The notes beneath the pieces are model-generated. The model saw only the letters and a list, made by a program, of their open reading frames with translations, was not told the DNA's origin and searched no databases. A stretch of DNA of 64,000 nucleotides from Amia ocellicauda. Its lineage: Eukaryota > Chordata > Actinopteri > Amiiformes > Amiidae. Where the stretch lies: assembly GCF_036373705.1 (NCBI RefSeq), contig NW_027102664.1, positions 310,001 through 374,000 on the forward strand. Reading direction: 5' to 3'. A program made the position numbers and the translations under genes. Each line of letters starts with the position of its first letter. Within the stretch, counting starts at the first letter, position 1. Of this stretch, positions 9,555 through 19,167 are shown piece by piece.

Positions 9555-10127
9555 TTAACACGCATGACATCTTTTAAAATCCTCACAAGAACACCCCATC
9601 TGTATACACGGCTGGCTAGGGTCGTAAGTCATTGTGTTATAAGGGGGGGTCCACAGTGTCCTGACAAACTCTGCCACTTTTTTATCATTTTGGCCTAAAT
9701 CCTCACTGTACAAGGCCATAATATCGGGGTATGACCTTCCTTTAGATCTATGAAATAAGAAAAACACACAGTGTTGACCACAAGTGAAGGTCTGATGACT
9801 TTGTACTTGACGACCGCTGTAAATGGTTTCTTGACAGTTGTTGAGCAGAAAGTTATTGATCTTCCGAGGGAAAGGTCTGAAATCCGGGGGGTTTGCATAG
9901 GAATCAAAAAATTCACCACGGTGGTCCTCCCTTAGATAAATAGCCAGCCAATGTTCTCCGGGCATATTTTTAGGGTGTGTGTTGATTATGTACATTGCAG
10001 GTAAATTCTTGATCTTAAATTTAGGCAGCTGATCGCAGGTGTAGACTCCTTGAAACAGTTTCCGTGAGCTGGCCAGGGCATTCATGATGTGGTTGAGCTC
10101 TCTGGTGTTCATTTTAATAATAATCAT
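9555..10127 (-). CDS. Adenain-like cysteine protease, copy A
   Basis: 190 aa, Ulp1/adenovirus-protease fold family (C5/C48 type). Catalytic triad candidates: His59 in GEHWLAIYL, Asp75 in FFDSYA and Cys120 in TCGQHCVFF. In adenoviruses and Mavericks this enzyme matures capsid and core proteins. The first Met gives a short MIIIK leader. The internal Met6 (MNTREL) is an equally good start and reduces overlap with the capsid gene. The C-terminus has a Cys-rich end (CSCEDFKRCHAC). Its start overlaps the end of the major capsid gene by 14 nt. Intact here and in copy C. Confidence 0.88.
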   Translation of the reverse strand: MIIIKMNTRELNHIMNALASSRKLFQGVYTCDQLPKFKIKNLPAMYIINTHPKNMPGEHWLAIYLREDHRGEFFDSYANPPDFRPFPRKINNFLLNNCQETIYSGRQVQSHQTFTCGQHCVFFLFHRSKGRSYPDIMALYSEDLGQNDKKVAEFVRTLWTPPYNTMTYDPSQPCIQMGCSCEDFKRCHAC

Positions 10128-11423
10128 ACATAACGTTTCTCCTCTGATTCACCTCAATAATGTTGTCAAACACTGCATACACGACCATATTTACAGTGCG
10201 TGGTAGAGGCTGCTTGAAACGCATCTCCAAACGCATATTGCCCATCTTCATCAGTGAAAAATGTTGTCCACACTCTTCGTCAGGGGTCAGGTTGAAACCG
10301 TACAGGGTGTAACCGCTGCAGTATTCCCGGCGATCGATCAGCCGGGAGTTTGATCCTTGAGATGGCGACCCGTAGCCAGTACTAGACTGTCATATTCACG
10401 AACCACATTGCCGTTTTCAAAGTCAGGTTGAAAAGGTCTGGATGGAACCTGCACACCATCGAAGTACAACGCTATAAATTCCGCGTTATAATGTTTAAAG
10501 TTAAAGGGGTTCTTGTTGTAAACCCCGGTAAATGCATCATTATCCACGAGACCTATAATAACCTGTTTTGGGAGCTGTCCTAGAAACAGATTTTCCTGGT
10601 TCATCACCCGTGTCCCTGCGGGGATACTGTGGACTTTCATATAGACTCTTTCGATCGGGTACTTGGCGTTTGCCGTCATTAACGCCTGCGCGTGTCCTAG
10701 TTTAACCGCCGGGGAGACGGACACTTTTTTCACAAACAGCGAGGCCGATAATATGGTCAGTTTATATTTTTCAGTATCAGGGGTCATCAGACAAAAAGCA
10801 CTTTTACTACGGATCATTTTAATTTTAATGTCTACCCCGTTGAGCATGAGTTTTTCTTGGAAAAATATGTCTGCATGGATATGCCCCATTAGCTCAAAGG
10901 TCCTCCCTTCTGTTGAAAAGGCCGTTCTTTTTTGCAAACCCTTATTGAGTCCCTCTGGATCCTTGTCGTCCATAGCTTCCGGGATGTCTTTGAAGAAAAG
11001 GCCGGGGTTGAACTGTTTGCTTAGGGTCTCCTCACTATAATTAAGTATACACTCCATCATGGCTCTATAGGGGTAAGTATTGCTGCTTTGACTAATGAGC
11101 CGATCTCCCAGGGTCACATCCACCTGTGAAAACATGGTGGCCACCGGGTAATTGATGACCCCAGCGTTGGTCGTCTTCTCGATTGCATCGCCATCCTCAT
11201 CAGTCACTTTACAGTTCATTAAAATAAATGTGTTATTCAAATCAATATAATCCTCGCCATTGCCAGCTATAAAAAACTCCAGAGGGGCCGTGTCTGAAAT
11301 TGCAGAAAGAGGGGGAATCTCTACATATATGATCTTATCTATACTCGTTTGAGTGTATGGAACTGTAAACAGATCCAGTTCTGATTTGACGCATTCTTCC
11401 GATAGACTGTGGACAAAAGACAT
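10114..11423 (-). pseudogene. Major capsid protein, hexon-like, copy A (frameshift)
   Basis: About 435 aa when followed through the break. Expected double jelly-roll capsid protein of Mavericks/adintoviruses, from its size, its start (MSFVHSLSEEC) and its position between protease and minor capsid genes. The first 350 residues are open (11423 down to about 10345). There, copy A has two extra bases compared with B, C and D, and the C-terminal 75 residues continue in another frame to 10114. The segment with ATMFSQVDVTLGDRLISQ is typical of the family. No copy in the window has an unbroken version. Confidence 0.82.
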
Positions 11424-11425
11424 GT

Positions 11426-11914
11426 TTAAAAGATGTATCCTGAGGCTCTATTTTTCTTTCTTTGAGACTTTCTTTTTGCAGGTTTTTTCTTGTGCTGCTT
11501 CCTTCTCCGAGTGTTTCCACGATATGTTGGAGAATGAGAGATTCTTCGTTTTTTGTTAGCCACGGATCTTTGTCGCCCCCTGGTGGACACATGCTGTTTC
11601 TTCTTTTACCCCCCTCCTCGCCATTACCATGAGACCCGAACCCTCCTGATGCTCATGGCTAGCTGCCCGGTTCATAACATTGGTGAACACGTCACTAATA
11701 ATATTTTTAGCCGCTGATTTCAAGTGGGGTCTGGCTATAGCAAAGCCTCTCTTAAGCAGGGGTATGGCCATTCTAAAGAGACCACGAAAGAGTCCTCCTA
11801 GACCGGCGCCATACATTGTGGGGGCTCCTACAATACCGGGCAAGCCGTTCCATCTTGCATCTTGTAATAATCCACATAGGCGCTAGGATCTACATAACCC
11901 CTCGAGGTAGCCAT
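11426..11914 (-). pseudogene. pVI/pX-like basic capsid-associated protein, copy A (broken)
   Basis: Counterpart of the intact 162-aa frame in copy D. Starts MATSRGYVDPS, then a Gly-rich amphipathic segment (GLGGLFRGLFRMAIPLLKRG) and a very basic tail. Copy A is one base short near 11850 and two bases long near 11578, so only a central frame (11556-11843) remains. The stop lies 2 nt before the capsid ATG. A membrane-active or DNA-binding internal capsid role is inferred from composition. Confidence 0.65.
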
Positions 11915-11915
11915 T

Positions 11916-12648
11916 TTAATAATGTACAAACTGTTTCAGGGGTCGAAAATGTAGTTTGACATTAACTTTACCGAAGCGGAAGGGTACGTTGATATTCTGA
12001 TCCGATTTTACTTCGATCGTGATGTTGTCAAAGTGGATCTTTGAGACTGGTACGTAGTGTGGTTTGTCATAAGTAATTGTGACCATGTCATTGCTTTTAC
12101 CTTTATTAAGTACATTTCTCAAAAGGGGGACATAACTATCCCCGACCCTCTGGTGGGTTATGATATCCGTATACACATAAAGAGTGTAAAAGCCGCCCCA
12201 CCACTTCTGAGAACCTGCTCTCTGTGTCAGAATAGAACCCAAATATACGCCCCAGTTGGCCGCTGGTTTGAATGCTAATACCTGGTTTTGACACCTTGTA
12301 CACTCTGTTTTTAATAGGGTTGTAATATAGCTTGATGTTGGGGGTGCCTTCTGAGAACTGTTTATGCATCTCATCTAATATTTTATCCACATTGTCATAA
12401 TAACCTCCTTGTATCGTGAATGTCCATTGACTCTTTTTAACATCATCAAAAATGGCGAAGGTGGCATCCTTATCTTGTAAAACAGCCCAAGTGTAAGGAT
12501 ACTGTATTTCCGCCAACCCCACTTCCCACGACCCCCTTAGATCTATAGATTTTCCAAATTGTACCGTGTAACTGGATATTTCATTTTTAGGATATATATC
12601 GAGAGAGGCATTACTGGGTAGAGTCACGTAGAAGCCTCCTGATTCCAT
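11916..12648 (-). pseudogene. Penton-like minor capsid protein, copy A (frameshift)
   Basis: About 240 aa in two frames. The N-terminal part (12648 to about 12228) starts MESGGFYVTLPSNAS, a well-known start for the Maverick minor capsid/penton protein, and includes WEVGLAEIQYPYTW. The C-terminal part (about 12195 to 11916) carries GGFYTLYVYTDI and GDSYVPLLRNV. The frame changes between 12195 and 12228 in all four copies that cover it. A longer upstream extension to 12762 is open but overlaps the integrase, so ATG 12648 is preferred. Confidence 0.8.
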
Positions 12649-12694
12649 CTTGAGAATCGAAAGTAATGCCCCCAACACACCCGCGGGCATGTTG

Positions 12695-13786
12695 TTATAA
12701 GGATTGAATATCGCAAACCTGTTGTTCCGGGACCCAACTATTGAACTTTTCAGGCCATCCAAGCCATTTCATCAACACATATTTTTTCCGGTTCTGGGTT
12801 TTTTCAGCTAATATCTTTTCAACTCTGTATACACTGTCTTTACCCACAATAATTTTTTGTAACTCGGCTTCGTAAAACGTTCCTTCTATATCCTCCCTGT
12901 CATAGTCTTTTAACCGGTACACGGGGGGGTCTCTAGCCAACTGTTCGGTAACTGTAAAATATTCGTCAGAAAATGTTTGTTCATAACCTTTGGCAAAAGT
13001 ACTCCTTAGCTTTGAAACGCGAACCACATCACCGATGTTGAACTAATAAGTAGTTTTTCCCTTCTTAATAAATGGTCGGTATAATTTTTTATAGACCTTA
13101 AAAGAATTACTTTGATCAACATCTAAAGGCTTCATTTTAATACTGGTGTGATACCCTTGGTTGTAAGCATCGATAAAATCCTGAACTTTATCAAAATACT
13201 TGAACGTGTTGACCGCTGTAAAATATCTCCACATTTTGGTCTTTATGGTGCGGTTAAACCTCTCCACTACCGATGCCCTAAGCTCATTACCGGTGGTGAA
13301 ATGATGTATTTTGTGTCTCTTCAGTAGATTCTGAAATTCTCTGTTGAGAAACTCTTTTCCTTTATCAGTCTGCAGTTTTTTAGGACATCGACCCTGGGAC
13401 AATATATCCTCAAAGGCCCTTGTCACCGCCCGACCTGTTTTATTATGTAGAATGCGAGCCCAGGCATATTTTGATAACACATCGATACACATCAACATCA
13501 ATTTGTGACCATTGTTATGTTTTGATAAATTTGACATATCGACTAGATCCATTTGCCATTGTGAATCTATGTCAGTTGCATATACGCGGTTTCTTTTAAA
13601 GTTAATCCTGAGAGGTTTATGTAAGGTATAGGCGTCTTGTTCCCGTAACCATTCTGAAACAACCACATCATTAACCTTCACTCCGGCCTCAGCGAGTCCT
13701 CTTTGAAAACCCTTCTTACCCGCCAAACCCCCAATCTTGGCTGGGTTGTAGTATAGTTCCTGCATTTGGGGAGCTTGCCGAGTCAT
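12695..13786 (-). pseudogene. Retrovirus-like integrase with C-terminal chromodomain, copy A (nonsense)
   Basis: Catalyses insertion of the element and creates the 6-bp target duplication. The catalytic core has D in WQMDLVDM, D in LQTDKGKEF and E in VVERFNRT, with 33 residues between the second D and the E. A basic region follows, then a chromodomain (VYRVEKILAEK ... MKWLGWPEKFNSWVPEQ), which in other integrases binds chromatin. Start chosen at MTRQAP (13786); the frame is open slightly further from a GTG. A TAG at 13040-13042 lies between core and chromodomain, where B, C and D have a Lys codon. Confidence 0.92.
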
Positions 13787-13958
13787 TCTGTCAAATAACC
13801 ACACAGACCCACACTATGCGCAAAGTTTTTATACAAGGTTTTTTATTCAACTTCAGGAGAGCAGATACCACTTTTTAGACATTTGAGAAAAGTATAACAT
13901 ACACAACAATTTTTTCTACGGTCCAGACAAAAATAAATCAGATGATTGGTTACTTGAT

Positions 13959-14351
13959 CTATATCAACAAATATACCTGTTTCTTTATCTTGTAGGCACA
14001 CACCTCAGTTACATATGTAAATAAAACAACAATATGACCTATTTTAAAAGTAAACAGAGGTGTATTAAACATGCTCAGTAAAAGGTCATACAGATGTTGA
14101 TGAAATGGCCTAATATCATTCTTGGCCCCCTTGAGCCCTTCATCCCAGTGTTCGTACCCCCCGGTCTTTGTTACAGCAGCCATTCACTTTTCCAGGTTTG
14201 AAAGTTGATCCTCATCGATGGTTAAATCTGTAGAGAAAAGGCTCGCGTTGGCTACTTTTCTGTCAAGCACATGGTGTAATAGCGCTCTCAGGTTAGCTGC
14301 TGAGTGTTGATGACAGAACCAGTTGCAGAAGCAGTCCAGAACATTCCCCAT
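13959..14351 (-). pseudogene. Small helical protein, possible Bcl-2/E1B-19K-like, copy A (nonsense)
   Basis: 130 aa from MGNVLDCF. Predicted all-helical, with a late segment FKIGHIVVLFTYVTEVC that resembles the BH1 region of Bcl-2 proteins (small-Gly-x-hydrophobic-V-x-LF). Adintoviruses are reported to carry such apoptosis-related genes, but the match here is one segment by eye. A TGA at 14184-14186 splits the frame in copies A and D. Copies B and C have a Leu codon there. Located 12 nt from the next right-arm gene, same strand. Confidence 0.45.
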
Positions 14352-14363
14352 GTTCAAAGTCCC

Positions 14364-15212
14364 TTAGTTCAGGTCAGAGTCTGAATCAGTGGCGTAGATG
14401 TCGAATTCTTCGTCGCTGCCCCCAGCTTTAACTTCTTTACGGAAGAAATAAGCTTTTAGCTTGCCAGCGGTTTTTCTACTCGGCTCATCCAGGTCATTGA
14501 GCAGCTGCCCAAGTTTCTCTATTATAAACGGCTCCTTTTTCAGCTCCAGCAAAATCTCATCTATGATTTTCTGGACTTGTCCCACAGTGACATGTATGTG
14601 GGAGTAAGAGAGCGCCTTGATTAGTGCCGGTTTCAGCCACGGTTTGTTCAGTCTTCTGTAAAACACGTTGAAATAGAACAGGAAATAGTAACGGTCTGGT
14701 TCAAACAAACAACTGTGTCTCAACTGACTGGGGTGATTCACTTCACACCCCCGACAGACTTCTTTCAGAGCTCGGTCGATGAGAGCACTCAGAATATACA
14801 CCAGGGTGCTTTTAACCACTCTGCTTACTTGGTCACATACCCCGGGCAAAAATCCTGCGTCTTCATCACGCCCCCGGGACAGTCCGATGCTCATTGGGTC
14901 GCCTGGTGGTTTGTGGGGTGTTTCTCCATCCATTGGACTGACCCCCTCCTGAGACGCACAGACGGTAGACAGTTCGGCAAAATCGAGGCCCTCCATGAGC
15001 TCCAGAGGCTGGGGATCCCCGAGACTCATTTGGACATCCATCGCACCGCATGTTGTTTCGTCCTGAGGGACCGGGGTCTGAGGTCTTTGAGAGTAACCAC
15101 AGTCAAAGGGTTCCAGAGTGTATACAAAATCTGGGGAATAGAACCAGGGGTGATCCCGGGTTTGAAGAGGCCTGTAGAGCCTGTCGACGTCCGCAGCTTT
15201 CGGGTAAGACAT
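14364..15212 (-). CDS. Right-arm Cys/His protein with acidic tail, copy A
   Basis: 282 aa from MSYPKAADV. The frame is open a little further to a GTG that B and C lack, so this ATG is preferred. Residues about 20-130 are Pro/Asp/Glu-rich and probably disordered. The core (about 135-250) is helical and carries CRGCEVNHPSQLRHSCL (153-169), a Cys/His cluster that could bind zinc, followed by an aromatic-rich stretch (RYYFLFYFNVFYRR). The tail is acidic (SDEEFDIYATDSDSDLN). I do not recognise the family securely. Open in A, B and D, more conserved than most genes here. Right-end location suggests an early or host-interaction role. Confidence 0.7.
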   Translation of the reverse strand: MSYPKAADVDRLYRPLQTRDHPWFYSPDFVYTLEPFDCGYSQRPQTPVPQDETTCGAMDVQMSLGDPQPLELMEGLDFAELSTVCASQEGVSPMDGETPHKPPGDPMSIGLSRGRDEDAGFLPGVCDQVSRVVKSTLVYILSALIDRALKEVCRGCEVNHPSQLRHSCLFEPDRYYFLFYFNVFYRRLNKPWLKPALIKALSYSHIHVTVGQVQKIIDEILLELKKEPFIIEKLGQLLNDLDEPSRKTAGKLKAYFFRKEVKAGGSDEEFDIYATDSDSDLN

Positions 15213-15315
15213 TCTCTTTAATTTTAAACCATGAATGAATTGTTGCACCTTTTATCCTATCTCTTCACTACGTCACGACACACCGCCCTCTTAGAAGAGA
15301 GTAGCCCCTGAGCCG

Positions 15316-15720
15316 TCAGACCCCCCTCCAAAACCCCACACGTCGTCTGTCGTAGTTCTGCAAGCTTTCCCATTCACACCTTTCAAAACCCTGAGTCGGA
15401 GACTCCATTTCGCATTCTCTTGGACCCTCTTGCAAGCCTTCTAGAGTCTTATCCACAAGCCCCAGATCTCTCCAGGCCATCACCTTCAACCAGTCCTCAT
15501 AAGAGTATTCAATTACCGTCTCAAAAGGTTCCAACGTACCCTCCTTCTCTCCCAAAGCAAGAAGCTCCACTCCAACATAGCTGGGATCCCTTTTAAAGCG
15601 GTAACCCCGTCGAGCCCCCCAGAACAACACCCAGGAGCGTTCAATCTTCAAATTGGTGAGTACAGGAACCCTTGCCCGGGATTGTTTCTTGCGGGGTTTC
15701 ATGTTGATGTCGCTGGACAT
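15316..15720 (-). pseudogene. First leftward gene, unknown function, shortened in copy A
   Basis: 134 aa, starting MSSDINMKPRKKQ with a basic N-terminus, then a Trp/Arg-rich segment (WVLFWGARRGYRFKRD). Compared with copy C (236 aa) a 281-nt deletion after residue about 123 replaces the acidic C-terminal half with a short out-of-frame tail (DRRRVGFWRGV). The same deletion is in copy D. Function unknown. Confidence 0.6.
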
Positions 15721-15787
15721 GTTGAAGAAGCGGGATGTTTCAGAAGCTGAGAATTAAAGAGGTATTGCCTAAAAGAAGCGCGGGTTC

Positions 15788-15794
15788 TTAAATA
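15788..15794 (-). promoter_or_regulatory. TATA-like box for leftward genes, copy A
   Basis: TATTTAA on the minus strand, about 70 nt upstream of the ATG at 15720 and between that gene and the right TIR. Conserved in C and D at the matching place. Role inferred. Confidence 0.4.
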
Positions 15795-15839
15795 GAGAGG
15801 AGAGTTTCGGGGCGTTGCCTTCAGAGGGGTGGGGGTATT

Positions 15840-16023
15840 TATGGGTGGCCTTGTTGTTCAGGGTTTTATGGGTGCACACTTTCTGACGGATATGACGTAG
15901 GAATAATTAAGGAAATAACTCTACCTAAAATCACGCCCCCCAATTATGACGTAGGAATATTAATAAGCTTAGGGCATACGTCATAACAAAATAGGCCGCG
16001 CCCAAAAAACCCTACTATCTACT
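15840..16023 (-). repeat. Right terminal inverted repeat, copy A
   Basis: 184-bp inverted copy of the left end, finishing in CCCTACTATCTACT before the CTTATG target duplication. It contains the same three TGACGTA-type motifs. Confidence 0.95.
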
Positions 16024-16029
16024 CTTATG
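16024..16029. repeat. Target site hexamer, right of copy A
   Basis: CTTATG followed by TAGTTGAAGG, the same flank as copies C and D. The left partner lies outside the window. Confidence 0.88.
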
Positions 16030-16318
16030 TAGTTGAAGGCGCAGTATAGCTCTCATAGTCTGGTGGAGACGGAAGACCACCAGCCGTTTGAACAAGCCAT
16101 TCAGCATCACCTTGTTGGGTTAAGTGCAGGCACTGTCAGAGCGCAGGGCGTCCTGCCTTTGAAAGAGTTTCCGAAGTGTCCTGATGTGCCCTTTAGCAAT
16201 GCAAAATAGGTCAGTGAAAATAGAAACCTTTATCTCACAGGCTGGCCCACGGGAAACGCCTGTGCGCGTTTTATCAGCCTGCTTCGATGGGAGGCATTCG
16301 AAACGCTAGGACGGGTCG

Positions 16319-16391
16319 TTTTCCGTAGTGTAGTGGCTATCACGTTTGCCTCACACGCGAAAGGTCCCCGGTTCGAAACCGGGCGGAAACA
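16319..16391 (+). tRNA. tRNA-Val (CAC), degenerate copy
   Basis: 73 nt matching the vertebrate tRNA-Val cloverleaf with loop CTCACAC (anticodon CAC) and T-loop TTCGAAA. The first base is T instead of G, breaking the terminal acceptor pair, and the D-loop reads GGCTATC. Possibly a pseudogene. No T-run for about 65 nt downstream. Confidence 0.75.
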
Positions 16392-17280
16392 ACCCGCGGT
16401 GCACGCGTGCCAGTGCCATGTTACCCGTCGCCATCTCTCTGCCCCAAGGCCGGCTGTCGTTTTCTCTTCCTCGGAGTGGCAAGAAATCCTGACCTTGAGA
16501 ACAAACGATCGCAGAAGGGTAGCTTTGCGAGGCGCTGGAACTCACACTTTTAAAATCGATACATGTTGTAGCTGTTACAATACGACCGTAGCAGGATCAG
16601 CGACATTGCTGTTACTCTTATGTAGTCGAAGGCGCAGTATAGCTCTGATAGTCTGGTGGTGACGGAGGACCTCCAGCCGTTTGAACAAGCCATTCAGCAT
16701 CACCTTGTTGGGCTAAGTGCAGGCACTGTCAGAGCGCAGGGCGACCTGCCTTTGATAGAGTTTCCTAAGTGTCCCGAAATCGGTGCACTCAGAGCGTCCG
16801 TCCGTCGACAGGTTGAAATTGTAAACGCTGGTGTAGCCACTTTTAATTGAAATATGATGATGATGATGATGATGTTGTTGTTCTTGTTCTTGTTGTTGTT
16901 GTTGTTCTTGTTTTTCTTGTTGTCGTCGTGGTCGCCGTCATTATTATTGTTAAAGTAAAGCAGTAGTTAGATTTGTTGCTACCGTAAGGTGTAGAAGGCA
17001 CAATAGCTTTGTGATTGTCTGATGGTGGCACAAGACGAGCAGCAGCTGTTTGAACAAGCCATTGAACATCACCTTGTTGGGGTAAGTGTAAGTCTTGTCA
17101 TAGCTCAGGGCGTTCTTCCTTTGAAAGAGTTTCCAAAGTGTCCTGATGTGCCCTTGAGCAATGCAAAATAGGTCAGTGAAAATAGAAACCTTTATCTCAC
17201 AGGCTGGCCCACGGGAAACCCCTGTGCGCGTTTTACCAGCCGGCTTCGATGGGAGCCATTTGAAACAGCAGGACGGGTCG

Positions 17281-17353
17281 GTTTCCGTAGTGTAGTGGCT
17301 ATCACGTTCGCCTCACACGCGAAAGGTCCCTGGTTCGAAACCGGGCGGAAACA
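17281..17353 (+). tRNA. tRNA-Val (CAC)
   Basis: 73 nt, acceptor GTTTCCG pairs with CGGAAAC, anticodon stem TTCGC/GCGAA around loop CTCACAC. One T-stem G-U pair (CCTGG/CCGGG). No close Pol III T-run. Confidence 0.85.
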
Positions 17354-18224
17354 ACCCGCGGTGCATGCGTGCCAGTGCCGTGTTACCCGTCGCCATCTCT
17401 CTGCCCCAAGGCCGGCCGTCGTTTTCTCTTCCTCGGAGTGGCAAGAAATCCTGACCTTGAGAACAAACGATCGCAGAAGGGTAGCTTTGCGAGGCACTGG
17501 AACTGACACTTTTAAAATCGATACATGTTGTTGCGTTACAATACGACCGTAGCAGGATCGGCGACATTGCTGTTACTCTTATGTAGTTGAAGGCGCAGTA
17601 TAGCTCTGATAGTCTGGTGGTGACGGAAGACCACCAGCCGTTTGAACAAGCCATTCAGCATCACCTTGTAGGGCTAAACGCAGGCACTGTCAGAGCGCAG
17701 GTCGTCCTGCCTTTGAAAGAGTTTCCGAAGTGTCCCGAAATCGGTGCACTCAGAGCGTTCGTCCATCGACAGGTTGAAATTGTAAACGCTGGTGTAGCCA
17801 CTTTTAATTAAAATCTGATGATGATGATGTTGTTGTTGTTATTCTTGTTGTCGTCGTAGTCGCCGTCATTATTAATGTTAAAGTAAAGCAGTAGTTAGAT
17901 TTGTTGCTACCGTAAGGTGTAGAAGGCACAATAGCTCTGATAGTCTGGTGGTGAAGGAAGACCACCAGACGTTTGAACAAGCCATTCAGCATCACCTTGT
18001 TGGGTTAAGTGCAGGCACTGTCAGAGCGCAGGGCGTCCTGCCTTTAAAAGAGTTTCCGAAGTGTCCTGATGTGCCCTTTAGCAATGCCAAACAGGTCAGT
18101 GAAAATGGCATCCTTTCGCCGCACTTCAGACGCCATCTCACAGCCTAGCCGACCTGAAACACCTGAGCCCGTTTTACCAGCAGGCTTTAACGGTAACCAT
18201 TTGAAGCAAGAGGCAGCGGTGTCA

Positions 18225-18297
18225 GTTTCCGTAGTGTAGCGGTTATCACGTTCGCCTAACGCGCGAAAGGTCCCCGGTTCGAAACCGGGCGGAAACA
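18225..18297 (+). tRNA. tRNA-Val (AAC)
   Basis: 73 nt with a full cloverleaf. Loop CTAACGC gives anticodon AAC. T-stem CCCGG/CCGGG is perfect. A TTTT at 18317-18320, 20 nt downstream, is a likely Pol III terminator. Position 37 is G where 48083 has A. Confidence 0.9.
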
Positions 18298-19167
18298 GCC
18301 TACTTTGGGCTGGCCCTTTTCGTCATTCTTGCCCTCGTGGTTCCCCGGAGGCGGTGGGTGTCTTTTCTTCATTGGAGTGCCCGCAATCGATGCACTCAGA
18401 GCGTCCGTCCGTCGACAGGTTGAAATTGTAAACGCTGGTGTAGCCACTTTTAATTAAAATCTGATGATGATGATGATGATGATGTTGTTGTTGTTGTTCT
18501 TGTTGTTGTTGTTCTTGTTGTCATCGTGGTCGCCGTCATTATTATTGTTAAAGTAAAGCAGTAGTTAGATTTGTTGCTACCGTAAGGTGTAGAAGACAAC
18601 AGTTGGTATGGCGTGTGATATCAAAACATTCAGAATACTTTTAACCTATATAATTTATAAGCTTTGTAAAATAAACCCAAATATATCTTTTGCGGGGATA
18701 AACGCTGTTCTGAGTAGTTTGTGACTTGTTTAATACCAAACATAGCATCGCTATAAAAAAAAAAAAAAATCACTGTAAAAGCGCTAGTTATTTTTGATCT
18801 TTATAGTTATTTTCTAGGCTCAGGTTGTTTTTTAGTGCTTATAAAGGCCTGAAATATTCTTAGTGGTTGTTGACTATAGGTCTTGATGTTTAAAAATGTT
18901 TTTTTGAGAGACCAAAAGGTTCTAATAAAAGTTTAGAGTAGAGAGGAGAGAGATCGTCTCCATCTTGGTTTCTATTTGAAATTTGATGCAGTGTCATTTT
19001 ATTGGTTGGTTTTGATATGTTAATTGGTAACAGGGCGGCACAAAGGCCAGACCAGAACAATGCCTTACAAACAGATCCGGCATGTGGCCATCAGTATAAG
19101 TATGAAGGTCTGGTCTTCAGCTCGACAGACTCATACTGACCTTTCGATTTAAGACTAAAGATCAACA

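Larger units (their letters stand above)
1..16023 (+). mobile_element. Copy A: near-complete Maverick/Polinton (adintovirus-like) element
   Basis: A 16-kb DNA transposon with virus-like genes, bounded by inverted repeats of about 184 bp (1-180 and 15840-16023). The window begins 4 bases inside the left end, judged against copy C. A CTTATG hexamer at 16024-16029 is the right target duplication. Protein-primed polB, packaging ATPase, adenain-like protease, capsid genes and an integrase with chromodomain together define Mavericks and adintoviruses. Copy A has private lesions: an 8-nt deletion in exon 3 of the spliced gene, a TAG in polB at 6670, a +2-nt shift in the capsid gene near 10345, and a TAG in the integrase at 13040. 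It also lacks about 145 bp of 5' sequence near 1163 that B, C and E carry. Confidence 0.95.
16030..18595. repeat. Spacer S1: tRNA-Val cluster repeats between copies A and B
   Basis: Host repeat units of roughly 0.6-1 kb. Each unit has a block beginning GTAGTTGAAGGCGCAGTATA, a common lead-in (CTTTGAAAGAGTTTCC), a tRNA-Val gene and, in several units, an imperfect ATG/TTG trinucleotide tract (about 16855-16925, 17817-17850, 18462-18530) followed by GTTAAAGTAAAGCAGTAG. It holds tRNA copies at 16319, 17281 and 18225. Short frames overlapping the tRNAs are not convincing proteins. Confidence 0.8.

Noticed and set aside
10663-11040. 125-aa plus-strand frame opposite the capsid gene
   Set aside because: Shadow of the capsid coding strand. 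No independent promoter or domain.
14715-15221. 168-aa plus-strand frame, repeated at 30287 and 56557
   Set aside because: It is the antisense of the right-arm Cys/His gene, has no recognisable domain, and is explained by sense-strand coding constraint and the recency of the copies.
1-16023. Free adenovirus genome rather than a transposon
   Set aside because: Retrovirus-like integrase, 6-bp target duplications and host flanks show integrated Maverick-type elements. Adenoviruses lack an integrase.
16333-16662. Plus-strand frames starting inside the tRNA-Val copies (also 17295, 31262, 48736)
   Set aside because: They begin in tRNA sequence and vary in length between units. There is no protein signature.
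16855-16925. ATG/TTG tracts in the spacers as a CRISPR-like or coding repeat
   Set aside because: Simple trinucleotide microsatellite with no spacer structure and no conserved frame.
16030-18595. Spacer repeats as tRNA-derived SINEs
   Set aside because: The tRNA copies are full length with two different anticodons and intact cloverleafs, units are in tandem and one orientation, and no target duplications or 3' tails frame each unit. A tRNA gene cluster fits better, though the trinucleotide tracts are suggestive.
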